DNA of 64,000 nucleotides from Pelomonas sp047654805 (GTDB taxonomy: Bacteria > Pseudomonadota > Gammaproteobacteria > Burkholderiales > Burkholderiaceae_C). Location of the stretch: the NCBI RefSeq assembly GCF_047654805.1, contig NZ_JASGIV010000001.1, forward strand, positions 3,100,001 to 3,164,000, in the 5' to 3' direction. Shown here piece after piece: positions 26,574 through 36,965 of the stretch. The notes under the pieces are model-generated. The model had not been told where the DNA came from. It did not search any database and worked only from the letters and a program-made list of their open reading frames with translations. Each line of letters opens with the position of its first letter. Position 1 is the stretch's first letter. The position numbers were made by a program, and so were the translations under genes.

Positions 26574-26828
26574 GCGCGGCACGTTCGCCGAAGGCTGCAT
26601 TCCCACGAGCGCCAGCCGATCAATCGCATTGGCATGCAGCCATCCGGACAAGCCTTGCCCAGGAGCTCGGCGAGCTGCCGTGGACACCCAATTAAACGGT
26701 CAGTTAGTATCCAGCCGGAAAGGCATCGATGGCCTTTCGAGCTTGCGGCAATCCGCTCGGGCGACCCAGGACATCTGAATCCGGGCGTCCAGCATCCCAT
26801 TGCAAGACAACACCAGGGAGGTGTCCTG

Positions 26829-27680
26829 ATGCTCAGAAGTCTGCTGGCTGCGGCCGCGATCGTGCTGCCCTTGGCCGCGTCGGCCCAGGACGCCACGCAA
26901 CCAGGGCAGACCATTGCCCTCATCTCGACGCTCGGCGACCAGCTCAGCATCGTCAAGCAGCGAGGCAAGCGCGCCAGCAACGTGGACGACTTCTCGCGCC
27001 GCACGCTGCAGGTGGACCCGCAGCTGCTGAACATGGCCGTGCTGCGCGGCCTGGACACCGCGCTGGCGGCGGAGGAGCCTTCCTCGCGGCGCATCATGCT
27101 GCGCTGGAGCGCCAACCCCGGGCTCCAGGAGCAGTTGAAAGATGCCTCTTTCGAAGCCCGGGATGTGCTGATACTCGATGCCCTGCGCGAGCGTCTGGCC
27201 CAGATACCACAGCGCGCCGAGTGGGATCGCATCGAGGCCATCCTGCCGCGCTATGCCTGGGAGACACGCGAGGGCATGCCCAACCGGCTCGGTGGCATCG
27301 GTATCTACGTCAAGCCCACCGGCAATCAGTGGGAACTGCTCGACGAGGACGGCATCGATCGCAAGCAGGAGTATGCGGACCCGGACCAGACCACCATCAA
27401 TCCACGCACTGGCGAGCAGCAAAAGGACAAGGCCTACGTGGCGCCATTCATCTCATTCGAGCGCGTGACGCTGGACGCCAAGACCTTGGCCATCGTCGCC
27501 CGCAAGCCGCAGTTCACGCACACCAAGTTCAGCGACCCAAAGTCCAACTCCATCGATGTGGTCGAGCAGGTCTCGCCTGCCGAGATCGTCACGCAACTCA
27601 ATGCACTCGTTGAGCAGGCAGCCTACCGTTCGGTGCGCGGCTCGGTGGAGGTCGGCCCGGTGAAGAAGGTATCGAGGTGA
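26829..27680 (+). CDS. Secreted hypothetical protein
   Basis: This 283-residue protein has a clear Sec signal peptide ending at ASAQ (about residue 19) and a strong GGAGG ribosome site before the ATG. I do not recognise a family. The mature part contains LISTLGDQLSIVKQRGKRAS, which looks mixed alpha/beta, and ends with many hydrophilic residues. It should be periplasmic. The 255 bases between bpt and this gene hold no gene I can support. A small 6-bp hairpin at about 26720 lacks a T-run. Confidence 0.75.
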   Translation: MLRSLLAAAAIVLPLAASAQDATQPGQTIALISTLGDQLSIVKQRGKRASNVDDFSRRTLQVDPQLLNMAVLRGLDTALAAEEPSSRRIMLRWSANPGLQEQLKDASFEARDVLILDALRERLAQIPQRAEWDRIEAILPRYAWETREGMPNRLGGIGIYVKPTGNQWELLDEDGIDRKQEYADPDQTTINPRTGEQQKDKAYVAPFISFERVTLDAKTLAIVARKPQFTHTKFSDPKSNSIDVVEQVSPAEIVTQLNALVEQAAYRSVRGSVEVGPVKKVSR

Positions 27681-27744
27681 GCGAGCCGGGCACGGCGGTC
27701 GATCGTGCATCCCGAGGATTTCAGGCCTGCCCTTGACACTCCGT

Positions 27745-27790
27745 CGGGACGGTCCACAAAGACGGCGAGTGGGAGCGTCCCGTCTTCTTT
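27745..27790. terminator. Possible terminator hairpin in convergent gap
   Basis: CGGGACG at 27745 pairs with CGTCCCG at 27776, followed by TCTTCTTT. The loop is long (24 bases) and the T-run is broken. It sits between the secreted protein gene and the convergent decarboxylase gene, so termination is plausible. Confidence 0.3.
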
Positions 27791-27821
27791 CGCGGGTCGC
27801 TACCGCCGCATGCATGGCGCC

Positions 27822-29084
27822 TTAAACCAGCACCTCGACGCAGGCCGGGTGCCCCAGGAAGCCCTCGGGGCTGGCGCTGCGGCCGTATGCACCGCTCTGG
27901 TAGACCACTGCCAGGTCTCCCACCTCGCCTCGGGCCATGTCCATGCGGTCGGCCAGCAGGTCCAGCGGCGTGCATAGCGGGCCGACGACGCTGGCAGGTT
28001 CGGTCGCCGCCTCGCGGCGGCCTTGCGGCTCGACCGAGGCGGGATAGTTCTTGCGCAGCACCTGGCCGAAGTTGCCGGAGGCTGACAGATGGTGGTGCAG
28101 GCCCCCGTCCGCCACCAGGAAGACCTGGCCGCGCGAAAGCTTGCGGTCGACGATGCGACTGACGTAGATGCCGGCCTCACCGACGAAGTAGCGGCCCAGC
28201 TCGATGACCAGCTTGGCAGCCGGGAGATCGGTCTTGGCGCGGGCCTGCAGCGCCGCAAGGTTGTCGGCGATGGGCGCCAGCTCCAGCCTCGTCTCGCCAG
28301 GGAAATAGGGAATGCCGAAACCACCGCCCAGGTTCAGGAACTTGACCGGCGCTGGCGCCGATTCGGCCAGGCGCAGCGCCAGCTCGTAGCTCTTGAGCTG
28401 GGCCTCGCAGATGGCCTCGGCCTTGAGGTTCTGCGAGCCTGCAAACAGGTGAAAGCCCTCGAAGGCGAGGCCATCTCCGGCCAGCCGCCCCACTTCGGCC
28501 AGCACCTCGGGCAGCACTTCGGCGTCGATACCGAACTGCTTGGGGCCGCCGCTCATGCGCATGCCCGAGCCCTTGAGCTCGAAGTCAGGGTTCACGCGCA
28601 GCGCGACGCGGGCCGGCAAGCCCAGGCGCTGCGATGCCCGCGCCAACGGCGCCAGCTCGCGCACCGATTCGACGTTGACAAGCACACCTGCCGCGACGGC
28701 CTGGCCCAGCTCGATGTCGCGCTTGCCCGGTCCGGCGAAGCTGATCTCGTGTGGGTCCGCGCCTGCATTCAGCGCTACCTGCAGCTCGCCGGCCGACGCC
28801 ACATCGATGCCGTCCACCAGTCCGGCCATCAATTGCACCAGCGCAGGCATGGGGTTGGCCTTCATCGCGTAGTGCAGCTCGACACCCTGCGGCAACGCCG
28901 TGCGCAGCTCCGCGACACGCGTCTTCAGCAGCACGCGGTCGTAGGCATAGAACGGCGTCTGGCCCACTCGCTCGGCCAGCACCGACAGCCGCTGGCCGCC
29001 GACCAGCAGCTCGCCGTGCGCATCGCGGGGAAACAGGACGGGCGCGTGCTCCAGCGCACGCTTGACGGTGGGGGTATCGCTCAT
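27822..29084 (-). CDS. Pyridoxal-dependent decarboxylase, exosortase A system-associated
   Basis: This 420-residue fold-type III PLP enzyme resembles diaminopimelate and ornithine decarboxylases. The PLP lysine is Lys75 in HYAMKANPMPALV. The phosphate-binding glycine loop LNLGGGFGIPYF is near residue 248. The C-terminal active-site region has GPLCTPLDLLADRMD. In XrtA loci this family sits beside the acyl-CoA ligase and hydrolases, as here. The substrate is unknown, and a cell-surface glycan modification is the common assumption. It follows the ligase gene by seven bases. Confidence 0.88.
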   Translation of the reverse strand: MSDTPTVKRALEHAPVLFPRDAHGELLVGGQRLSVLAERVGQTPFYAYDRVLLKTRVAELRTALPQGVELHYAMKANPMPALVQLMAGLVDGIDVASAGELQVALNAGADPHEISFAGPGKRDIELGQAVAAGVLVNVESVRELAPLARASQRLGLPARVALRVNPDFELKGSGMRMSGGPKQFGIDAEVLPEVLAEVGRLAGDGLAFEGFHLFAGSQNLKAEAICEAQLKSYELALRLAESAPAPVKFLNLGGGFGIPYFPGETRLELAPIADNLAALQARAKTDLPAAKLVIELGRYFVGEAGIYVSRIVDRKLSRGQVFLVADGGLHHHLSASGNFGQVLRKNYPASVEPQGRREAATEPASVVGPLCTPLDLLADRMDMARGEVGDLAVVYQSGAYGRSASPEGFLGHPACVEVLV

Positions 29085-29091
29085 GCGGCGC

Positions 29092-30681
<1,590 letters not shown>

Positions 30682-30817
30682 GAAGCTCTGGGGTTGAGGA
30701 CGGGCACGAAGAGTGAAAAAAGTATCTCATGCGCCCCCGAGGCCAAGGGGTGCGCTCCCCGGAGGCGAGGGGGCGGCCCGCTAAACTGCGCCGCTGCATT
30801 TTCGGACGCTAGACCCC

Positions 30818-31075
30818 ATGGACAACGCCCAGGTCCTCAGCCATGTGCTGAGGCTTCTCGACGACGTGCTGAGCCTGAATGGCCGCGCCCAGACGTTCAC
30901 GCGCGACACCGCCCTGCTGGGCGCCCTGCCCGAGCTGGACTCGATGGCCGTCGTCAGCCTCATCACCGCGCTGGAAGAACAGCTCGGCCTGGTCGTCGAT
31001 GACGACGACATCGACGGCGACACCTTCGCCACCGTCGGTTCGCTGGCGGACTTCGTGGCCGCCCACCTGGGTTGA
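30818..31075 (+). CDS. Acyl carrier protein, exosortase A system-associated
   Basis: The 85-residue protein is a phosphopantetheine carrier. The attachment site is Ser42 in ELDSMAVVSLI. Acidic helix II residues (DDDDIDGD) fit ACPs. It is divergent from the acyl-CoA ligase gene across a 136-base gap and its stop overlaps the start of the next hydrolase gene (TTGA). It is a likely acceptor for the ligase product. Confidence 0.9.
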   Translation: MDNAQVLSHVLRLLDDVLSLNGRAQTFTRDTALLGALPELDSMAVVSLITALEEQLGLVVDDDDIDGDTFATVGSLADFVAAHLG

Positions 31076-31935
31076 TCCCTCGCCCCGACGTCTTCTTCCT
31101 GCCCGCCGCCGGCGGCGAGCAGCGCCTTTGCGTGTTCCATGCGCCGTCTTCGGCGTTTGAGGGCACCCCGCGCGGCAAGCTGCTCTACCTGCACCCGTTC
31201 GCGGAGGAGATGAACAAGTCGCGCCGCATGGCCGCCCTGGCCTGCCGTGCCCTCGTCGAAGCCGGCTACGCGGTGCTGCAGATCGACCTGCGCGGCTGCG
31301 GCGACTCCTCCGCCGACTTCGGCGAGGCCAGCTGGGATGACTGGCTGGCCGACGTGCGCCTGGGGCTGGACTGGCTGGACACCCAGGTACCCGACGCCCC
31401 GCTGTGGCTGTGGGGCCTGCGAGCGGGCTGCCTGCTGGCCACCGAAACGCTTAAAACTCTGAACAGGCCGGCCCACCTGCTGCTGGTGCAGCCGCCAGCC
31501 TCCGGCAAGCCGTTGCTGCAGCAGTTCCTGCGGCTCAAGCTGGCCGCTGATCTGGCCGAGGGCGGTGGCGGCAAGGGGCTGATGGCCGAGATGCGCGCCG
31601 CCTTGAGCCGCGGCGAAGCCGTCGAGGCCGCCGGCTACATGCTGAGCTCCGCGTTGGCGCTCGGCCTGGAAGGCGCGACGTTGACCCCGCCGTCCAGCCC
31701 TCAACCAGACAGCCGGGTCATCTGGCTGGAGCTGAGCTCACGCCCGGACGCCGAATGGACGCCTGTGGCCCAGCAGGCGCAAAAGCGCTGGAGCGACGCC
31801 GGCCTGCCTCCCACGGCCGAGTTGCTGCACGGCCCGGCTTTCTGGCAGACCACCGAGGTCGAGGAGGCGCCGGCGCTGATCGAGGCGCTGCAGCGGCTGT
31901 TCGGCACCGCAGATGCCCATCGGGAAGCATCCTGA
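31072..31935 (+). CDS. Hydrolase 2 (alpha/beta), exosortase A system-associated
   Basis: This 287-residue alpha/beta-hydrolase-like protein starts with TTG at 31072, overlapping the ACP stop. It shows LLYLHPFAEEMNKSRRMA and QIDLRGCGDSSADFGEASW. The nucleophile elbow reads WGLRAG, with Arg117 where Ser or Cys would stand. The protein may therefore be non-catalytic or use a different mechanism. I recall this form of the motif as usual in this XrtA-associated family. It acts with hydrolase 1 and the ACP. Confidence 0.85.
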   Translation: MIPRPDVFFLPAAGGEQRLCVFHAPSSAFEGTPRGKLLYLHPFAEEMNKSRRMAALACRALVEAGYAVLQIDLRGCGDSSADFGEASWDDWLADVRLGLDWLDTQVPDAPLWLWGLRAGCLLATETLKTLNRPAHLLLVQPPASGKPLLQQFLRLKLAADLAEGGGGKGLMAEMRAALSRGEAVEAAGYMLSSALALGLEGATLTPPSSPQPDSRVIWLELSSRPDAEWTPVAQQAQKRWSDAGLPPTAELLHGPAFWQTTEVEEAPALIEALQRLFGTADAHREAS

Positions 31936-31936
31936 C

Positions 31937-32821
31937 ATGACGCCCATCCGTGAAGACGCCCTGCTGTTCGACTGCGAGGGCCAGGCCCTGCCCGGCATCC
32001 TCAGCGGCCCCGGCGTCGGCCAGGCCGCCAGCGGCATCGGCGTGATCGTCGTCGTCGGCGGCCCCCAGTACCGCGCAGGCAGCCATCGGCAGTTCGTGCT
32101 GCTTGCGCGGGCGCTGGCGGCAAGCGGCCACCACTGCCTGCGCTTCGACTACCGCGGCATGGGTGACGGCCAGGGCCCGGTTCGCGATTTCGAATCAACC
32201 CGCGAGGACATCGGCGCCGCCATCGCGGCGCTGCGCCGCCAGGTGCCGGAGCTGCGCCGGGTCGTACTCTGGGGCCTGTGCGATGGCGCCTCCGCCAGCC
32301 TGCTGCATCTGTTGCAAGGCCAGACCGGCGTCGACGGCCTGTGCCTGCTCAACCCCTGGGTCCGCTCGGACGACAGCCTGGCCAAGACCCAGGTCAAGCA
32401 TTACTACACGCAGCGTCTGAGGCAGAAGGAGTTCTGGCTGAAGCTGCTGCGCGGTGGCACCGGGCTGGCAGCGCTGCGTGAATTCCTCGCCAAGCTGCGC
32501 ACCGCGGCGACCCGCCCGACCAAGGCCACCGCCGGCTCGGCTGCCTACCAGGATCGCATGGCCGCTGCCTGGCGCGCCTTTCCCGGCCCCATCCTGTTGC
32601 TGCTCAGCGGCGATGACTACGTGGCCAAGGAATTTCAGGATCACGTAGCGGCCCATGCTGCCTGGGCCGGCCTGCTCGACCGGCCGGGCCTGACCCGACA
32701 CGACCTGCCCGGCGTCGACCACACCTTCTCGTCAGCCGATTGGCGCGCCAAGGCCGAAACGCTGTGCCTCGCCTGGCTGGACCGCGCATTCGCGCAGCCG
32801 AACCCGAGCGAAGCACGATGA
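31937..32821 (+). CDS. Hydrolase 1 (alpha/beta), exosortase A system-associated
   Basis: The 294-residue alpha/beta hydrolase has VIVVVGGPQYRAGSHRQFV near the N-terminus and FDYRGMGDGQG. Its elbow is WGLCDGAS, with Cys115 in the nucleophile position, as in dienelactone hydrolase-like enzymes. A catalytic His is likely in LPGVDHTFSSADW near the C-terminus. It may release or transfer acyl groups in exopolysaccharide synthesis. The ATG at 31937 follows the hydrolase 2 stop by one base. Its stop overlaps the next gene start (ATGA). Confidence 0.88.
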   Translation: MTPIREDALLFDCEGQALPGILSGPGVGQAASGIGVIVVVGGPQYRAGSHRQFVLLARALAASGHHCLRFDYRGMGDGQGPVRDFESTREDIGAAIAALRRQVPELRRVVLWGLCDGASASLLHLLQGQTGVDGLCLLNPWVRSDDSLAKTQVKHYYTQRLRQKEFWLKLLRGGTGLAALREFLAKLRTAATRPTKATAGSAAYQDRMAAAWRAFPGPILLLLSGDDYVAKEFQDHVAAHAAWAGLLDRPGLTRHDLPGVDHTFSSADWRAKAETLCLAWLDRAFAQPNPSEAR

Positions 32822-34965
32822 GCGGCACCACCCATTGCCAATGGACGCTGCACCCGCTGCAGCGTGGCCTGGGCGAGCATGCCGCGGCATGGGACACCCT
32901 GCGGCGCCGGCTGTTCGCGGCCAACGCGATGCTGGACAGCCAGTTCGTCGACGGACTGCTCGCGAACTTCGGCGAGGGCAACGAAGTGTTGGCCATGCTG
33001 CACCAGGACGGCCAGACCGAGGGCATGTGCCTGCTGCAGCGCAAGTCGCCGCTCGTGTGGTGCAGCTTCCAGCCCTCGCAGGCCCAGATTGGCCTGACCT
33101 TGCTGAAGGATGCGGCATCGCTGCCGGCGTTGATCCGCGCGCTGCCTGGCTGGGCGATGGAGCTGGACCTGCTCTGCAACGACCCGGATTTCGGCGACCT
33201 GGCCACGTCCACCTTCGCCGACACCCACACGATCGACCACTGCCTGACGATGCACGTCGAGCTGGTCGGGAGCTTCCAGGACTACTGGCGTGCCCGCCCG
33301 AAGAAACTGGCGCAGAACCTCGACCGCTACCGCCGTCGCGCCGAGGCCGAAGGCGTGCAGCAGCACCTGCGCATCGTCACCGACGCAGCGGACATGGAGG
33401 CCGTCGTCGCGCGCTATGCCCTGCTCGAAGTCGAGGGCTGGAAGGGACGGCGCGGAACGGCCGTCGGCAGCTCGCCGGACCAGTTGCGCTTCTACCAGCA
33501 GCTGATGGGCCGGCTCGCCGAGCAAGGGCTGGCCATCGCCTGGGAGCTGTGGTTCAACGATCAGCTGGTGGCCTCTCGCCTGGCGATCCGAGAAGGCAGC
33601 ACGATCACGATGCTGAAGACGACCTACCTGGAGAGTGCCGCGGCCTACTCGCCGGGACGGGAGTTGCTGCGCCGGGCTGTCGAGCATTGCTTCGAGCTGG
33701 CGCCTGGCGGCCGAATCGAGTTCTACACCGACGCCACCGAGGACCAGTTGCGCTGGGCCAGCGGCCATCGCTGGATCCGCCACGTGGCCTTCTATCGCAC
33801 GCCGGTGGCACGCATGGCGGCCACGGGTGCGCGCCTCGGCCGCCGCAGGCTGAAGGGTGATGACGACAGCGCCGGCAGCCAGGACTTCAAGGTCCAGGTC
33901 TATCGGCATCCGCGGGAGTTCCCCCCCCAGGTGCAGGAGTTCTTCGCCGAGTCGGAAGTGATCGACACCCAGTTCGGCGCCGACTGGTATCGCAACCTCA
34001 TCGACACCGTCTTCCCCGAACACCCTGGCGTACGCTTCTATGTGCTGCTGCGTGAGGGACGTCCCCTGGCCGCGCTGCCACTGATCGCCGACCGCGGCCG
34101 GCTAGGCTGGGAGCTGCGATCGCTGAGCAACTACTACACGGCGCTCTATGCGCCGCCGCTCAGCGCCAACCCCAAGTGCCGTCACGTGGCCCGGCTGATC
34201 AAGGCCGTGCACCGGGACCATCCGGGCCTGGTGTCGATGAAACTGTATCCGCTGTCGACCGACGCGACCTCTTTCCGTACGCTGCAATGCGCGCTGAATC
34301 GGGCGAATCTCGCCTGTTTCGCCTACTTCGGCTTTGGCAACTGGCACATGCGGGTACGCCAGGACTGGGCCAGCTACCTCCAAGGGCTTGACGGCCGGCA
34401 GCGCAGCACGATCACGCGCATGGGCAAGAAGTTCGCGGCCGAGGGCGGGCGGCTGGAAATCATCTCCGGCAAGGACGACGTCGAACGCGGCATCCAGGCC
34501 TATCAGCAGGTGTACGCCGCCAGCTGGAAGCAGCCAGAGCCCTACCAGGCCTTCATCCCCGGCCTGATTCAGCTCTGCGCAGAGCGTGGATGGCTGCGCC
34601 TGGGGGTGGCCTGGCACGGCGACAAACCGGTCGCCGCGCAACTCTGGATCATCGCCAATGGCAAGGCCGACATCTACAAGCTCGCCTATGACGAAGCCTA
34701 CAAGGCCTACTCGCCCGGCACGCTGCTCACGGCAATGCTGATGCAGCAGGCAATGGACGTCGATCGCGCAGGCGAAATCGACTACCTGATCGGCGATGAT
34801 CCCTACAAGAAGACCTGGATGTCCTCACGCCGGGAGCGCTGGGGTCTGGTGGCTTACAACCCCTTCAGCCTGGGCGGGGCCATCGGCCTCGCTCGGGAAC
34901 TCCTCGGGCGGACGATCCACCTGCTGATGCCAGCCACCGCTCCCGCCACCCCCGTCAAGAAATAG
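32818..34965 (+). CDS. Tandem FemAB/BioF2-like GNAT acyltransferase
   Basis: This 715-residue protein contains two copies of a FemAB-like acyltransferase fold. The first half (1-345) has WRARPKKLAQNLDRYRRRAE, WELWFNDQLVASRLAI and MLKTTYLESAAAYSPGREL. The second half (355-700) has YLQGLDGRQRSTITRMGKK, GVAWHGDKPVAAQLWIIANG and KLAYDEAYKAYSPGTLL. Each repeat thus carries the typical binding and closing segments. FemAB-type enzymes move aminoacyl or acyl groups onto glycans or peptides. It overlaps hydrolase 1 by four bases. A role in decorating the exopolysaccharide is inference. Confidence 0.85.
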   Translation: MSGTTHCQWTLHPLQRGLGEHAAAWDTLRRRLFAANAMLDSQFVDGLLANFGEGNEVLAMLHQDGQTEGMCLLQRKSPLVWCSFQPSQAQIGLTLLKDAASLPALIRALPGWAMELDLLCNDPDFGDLATSTFADTHTIDHCLTMHVELVGSFQDYWRARPKKLAQNLDRYRRRAEAEGVQQHLRIVTDAADMEAVVARYALLEVEGWKGRRGTAVGSSPDQLRFYQQLMGRLAEQGLAIAWELWFNDQLVASRLAIREGSTITMLKTTYLESAAAYSPGRELLRRAVEHCFELAPGGRIEFYTDATEDQLRWASGHRWIRHVAFYRTPVARMAATGARLGRRRLKGDDDSAGSQDFKVQVYRHPREFPPQVQEFFAESEVIDTQFGADWYRNLIDTVFPEHPGVRFYVLLREGRPLAALPLIADRGRLGWELRSLSNYYTALYAPPLSANPKCRHVARLIKAVHRDHPGLVSMKLYPLSTDATSFRTLQCALNRANLACFAYFGFGNWHMRVRQDWASYLQGLDGRQRSTITRMGKKFAAEGGRLEIISGKDDVERGIQAYQQVYAASWKQPEPYQAFIPGLIQLCAERGWLRLGVAWHGDKPVAAQLWIIANGKADIYKLAYDEAYKAYSPGTLLTAMLMQQAMDVDRAGEIDYLIGDDPYKKTWMSSRRERWGLVAYNPFSLGGAIGLARELLGRTIHLLMPATAPATPVKK

Positions 34966-34984
34966 TCTTGGAAGGCACAGGGCC

Positions 34985-35755
34985 ATGACACGAGATTCAG
35001 CACTCCAGCAGCAACCGTTTTCCCTGATGGCGCGGCTTGGCGCCGGGCTGGTGCTCGCCGCTGTGGCAAGCCTTGCTTCAGCTCAGACGCTCCCCGCTGC
35101 ATGCGGCACGCTCAGGCAGTCGTGGGGACCGTTCGACTATCGACCGGAACGATATATCCCAGAGACAACATACCGCTCTCACGCAGCCCTTTTGGCGATC
35201 GTTGAACATGCGCACTTCACGCCCGAAGTCGAAAACCTGATCCGTGGCAAGACAGGCGCGCTTCCCGGTGGTGACCTCTCCTACACACTGGGCGTGTTTC
35301 CGAATCACCATCGCGCCCTGATCGCCGTCTCGACCCTTGCACTCAAGCTGAAGTCGCCTCAACCGCCAGAGACACGCTTCTCCGTCGATTGTTATTTCCG
35401 TCGCGCGATGGCATTCCGGCCGGACGACCCCATGGTCCGGATGGTCTACGCCAACTACCTGATCCAGCTTGGCGAAAAGGCTGACGCCGAGCAGCAGATC
35501 GATGCGGTGGCCGCGACGAATCCCGACGGTCCCCTGACGCTGAGGAACATCGCGCTGCTGTACTTCGACGCGAAGAACTACGACAAGTCGCTGCAGTTCG
35601 TGCACAAGGCTGCCGCGACCGGACTGAACGTCGACATCATCAAGTCCAAGCTGCAGCAGGCCGGGCAGTGGAAGGATGCACCGCCAACGGCCGCCGACAA
35701 GCCGGCGAGCACCCCTGGTGCTGAGCCGAGCGCGGAACCGCAGCGCCGCGACTGA
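34985..35755 (+). CDS. Secreted TPR-like protein
   Basis: The 256-residue protein has an N-terminal signal peptide (ARLGAGLVLAAVASLASAQ) and a well-placed GGAAGG ribosome site. The C-terminal half shows tetratricopeptide-type helices (PDDPMVRMVYANYLIQLGE, NIALLYFDAKNYDKSLQFVHKAAATG). The tail is Pro/Ala-rich. Such proteins often scaffold polysaccharide export machinery in the periplasm. It lies between the GNAT fusion and the Ddl-like gene on the same strand, so it belongs to this transcription unit. Confidence 0.8.
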   Translation: MTRDSALQQQPFSLMARLGAGLVLAAVASLASAQTLPAACGTLRQSWGPFDYRPERYIPETTYRSHAALLAIVEHAHFTPEVENLIRGKTGALPGGDLSYTLGVFPNHHRALIAVSTLALKLKSPQPPETRFSVDCYFRRAMAFRPDDPMVRMVYANYLIQLGEKADAEQQIDAVAATNPDGPLTLRNIALLYFDAKNYDKSLQFVHKAAATGLNVDIIKSKLQQAGQWKDAPPTAADKPASTPGAEPSAEPQRRD

Positions 35756-35762
35756 GGCCAGG

Positions 35763-36830
35763 ATGAACAAACTCAACTTGACCGTCCTATATGGCGGCAA
35801 CTCCGGCGAGCACGAGGTCTCCCGCCGCTCTGCCGCCTCCGTGCTGCGCCACCTTGACCGGGATCGTTATGCCGTGACCGCCATCGGCATCGACCGCAGC
35901 GGCGGCTGGCATCTCCAGCACGAGCCGGTCTTCGAGACACTGGCCAACGGTGATCTGGCGCTGGTCATCGCGCCGTCGGAGCATCCTGTAGCGCTGGTTC
36001 CAGCTGCAGGCCTCTGGCACGGCGGTGTCCGCCTGGCCGTCGATTGCGTCTTCCCGGTGCTCCATGGCACCCATTGCGAGGACGGTCAGTTGCAGGGTGC
36101 GCTCGACACCGCAGGACTGCCCTATGTCGGCGCCGGCGTGTTGGGCAGCAGCGCGGCCATGGACAAGGCCATCACGAAATCCCTGTGGCGGGATGCCGGC
36201 CTGCCCGTCGTCGACTTCCGCGTGGTCGATGCCCACACCAGCCCGGATGTCCTGGCCGAAGCCCTGAAGGCGTTTGGCTGGCCGTTGTTCGTCAAGCCCT
36301 GCAGTGCTGGTTCGTCGCTGGGTGCGTCACGGGCCGGCACGCCCCAGGAACTCCAGACTGCGCTGGCGGAAGCACTGCGGCACGACAGGCGAGCCCTGAT
36401 CGAGCCGTGCCTCGACGTACGCGAACTCGAATGCTCGGTGCTGGGCAACGGTGAGATCACGGTGTTCCCGCCTGGTGAGATCGTGCCCAATGCGTCCCAC
36501 TCGTTCTACGACTACGAGGCGAAGTACGCCGACCCCGATGGCGCCAGTCTGCATGCCGTGGCCCAGGTCGATGCCACTTTGCGGCAGTCGATCATGGACA
36601 TCGCGCGCGCGGCCTATGCCGCAGTGCGCTGCGAAGGCCTGGGACGGGTCGATTTCTTCCTCGACAAGAAGACCGGCCAACTGTTCCTGAATGAAATCAA
36701 CACCTTGCCGGGCTTTACAAGTATCAGCATGTATCCGCGCATGTGCCAGGCCGGCGGGCTTGGGTATGCTGAGCTTCTGGACCGCCTGGTAGCGCTGGCC
36801 ATGGAGCGCGGTCCCGCGATCAGAGCCTGA
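35763..36830 (+). CDS. D-alanine-D-alanine ligase family protein
   Basis: This 355-residue ATP-grasp enzyme has the Ddl landmarks: LYGGNSGEHEVSRRS at the start, VKPCSAGSSLGASRAG for ATP, ELECSVLGNG, FYDYEAKYADPDG, and the metal-binding NEINTLPGFTSIS near residue 318. The catalytic residues appear intact, so it probably ligates D-amino acids or similar compounds. It is not in a cell-division cluster but within a glycan locus, so it is probably a second, specialised copy. The start is the ATG at 35763 after AGGCCAGG. Confidence 0.9.
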   Translation: MNKLNLTVLYGGNSGEHEVSRRSAASVLRHLDRDRYAVTAIGIDRSGGWHLQHEPVFETLANGDLALVIAPSEHPVALVPAAGLWHGGVRLAVDCVFPVLHGTHCEDGQLQGALDTAGLPYVGAGVLGSSAAMDKAITKSLWRDAGLPVVDFRVVDAHTSPDVLAEALKAFGWPLFVKPCSAGSSLGASRAGTPQELQTALAEALRHDRRALIEPCLDVRELECSVLGNGEITVFPPGEIVPNASHSFYDYEAKYADPDGASLHAVAQVDATLRQSIMDIARAAYAAVRCEGLGRVDFFLDKKTGQLFLNEINTLPGFTSISMYPRMCQAGGLGYAELLDRLVALAMERGPAIRA

Positions 36831-36965
36831 CGACCGTAGCCTCGGCTTACCGGGCTTGCCTGTCATTGCCGTCGCTTACATCGGCGCCAAGGGAGACCTC
36901 TTAACCTTGACGGGTTTTGCGGTATCGAGGGCTCGGACCGCTCTCTTGATTCTTGACGCCGCTGA

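Noticed and set aside
26714..26745. Small hairpin AAAGGC/GCCTTT upstream of the secreted protein gene
   Set aside because: The stem is only 6 bp and lacks a T-run; it may be chance.
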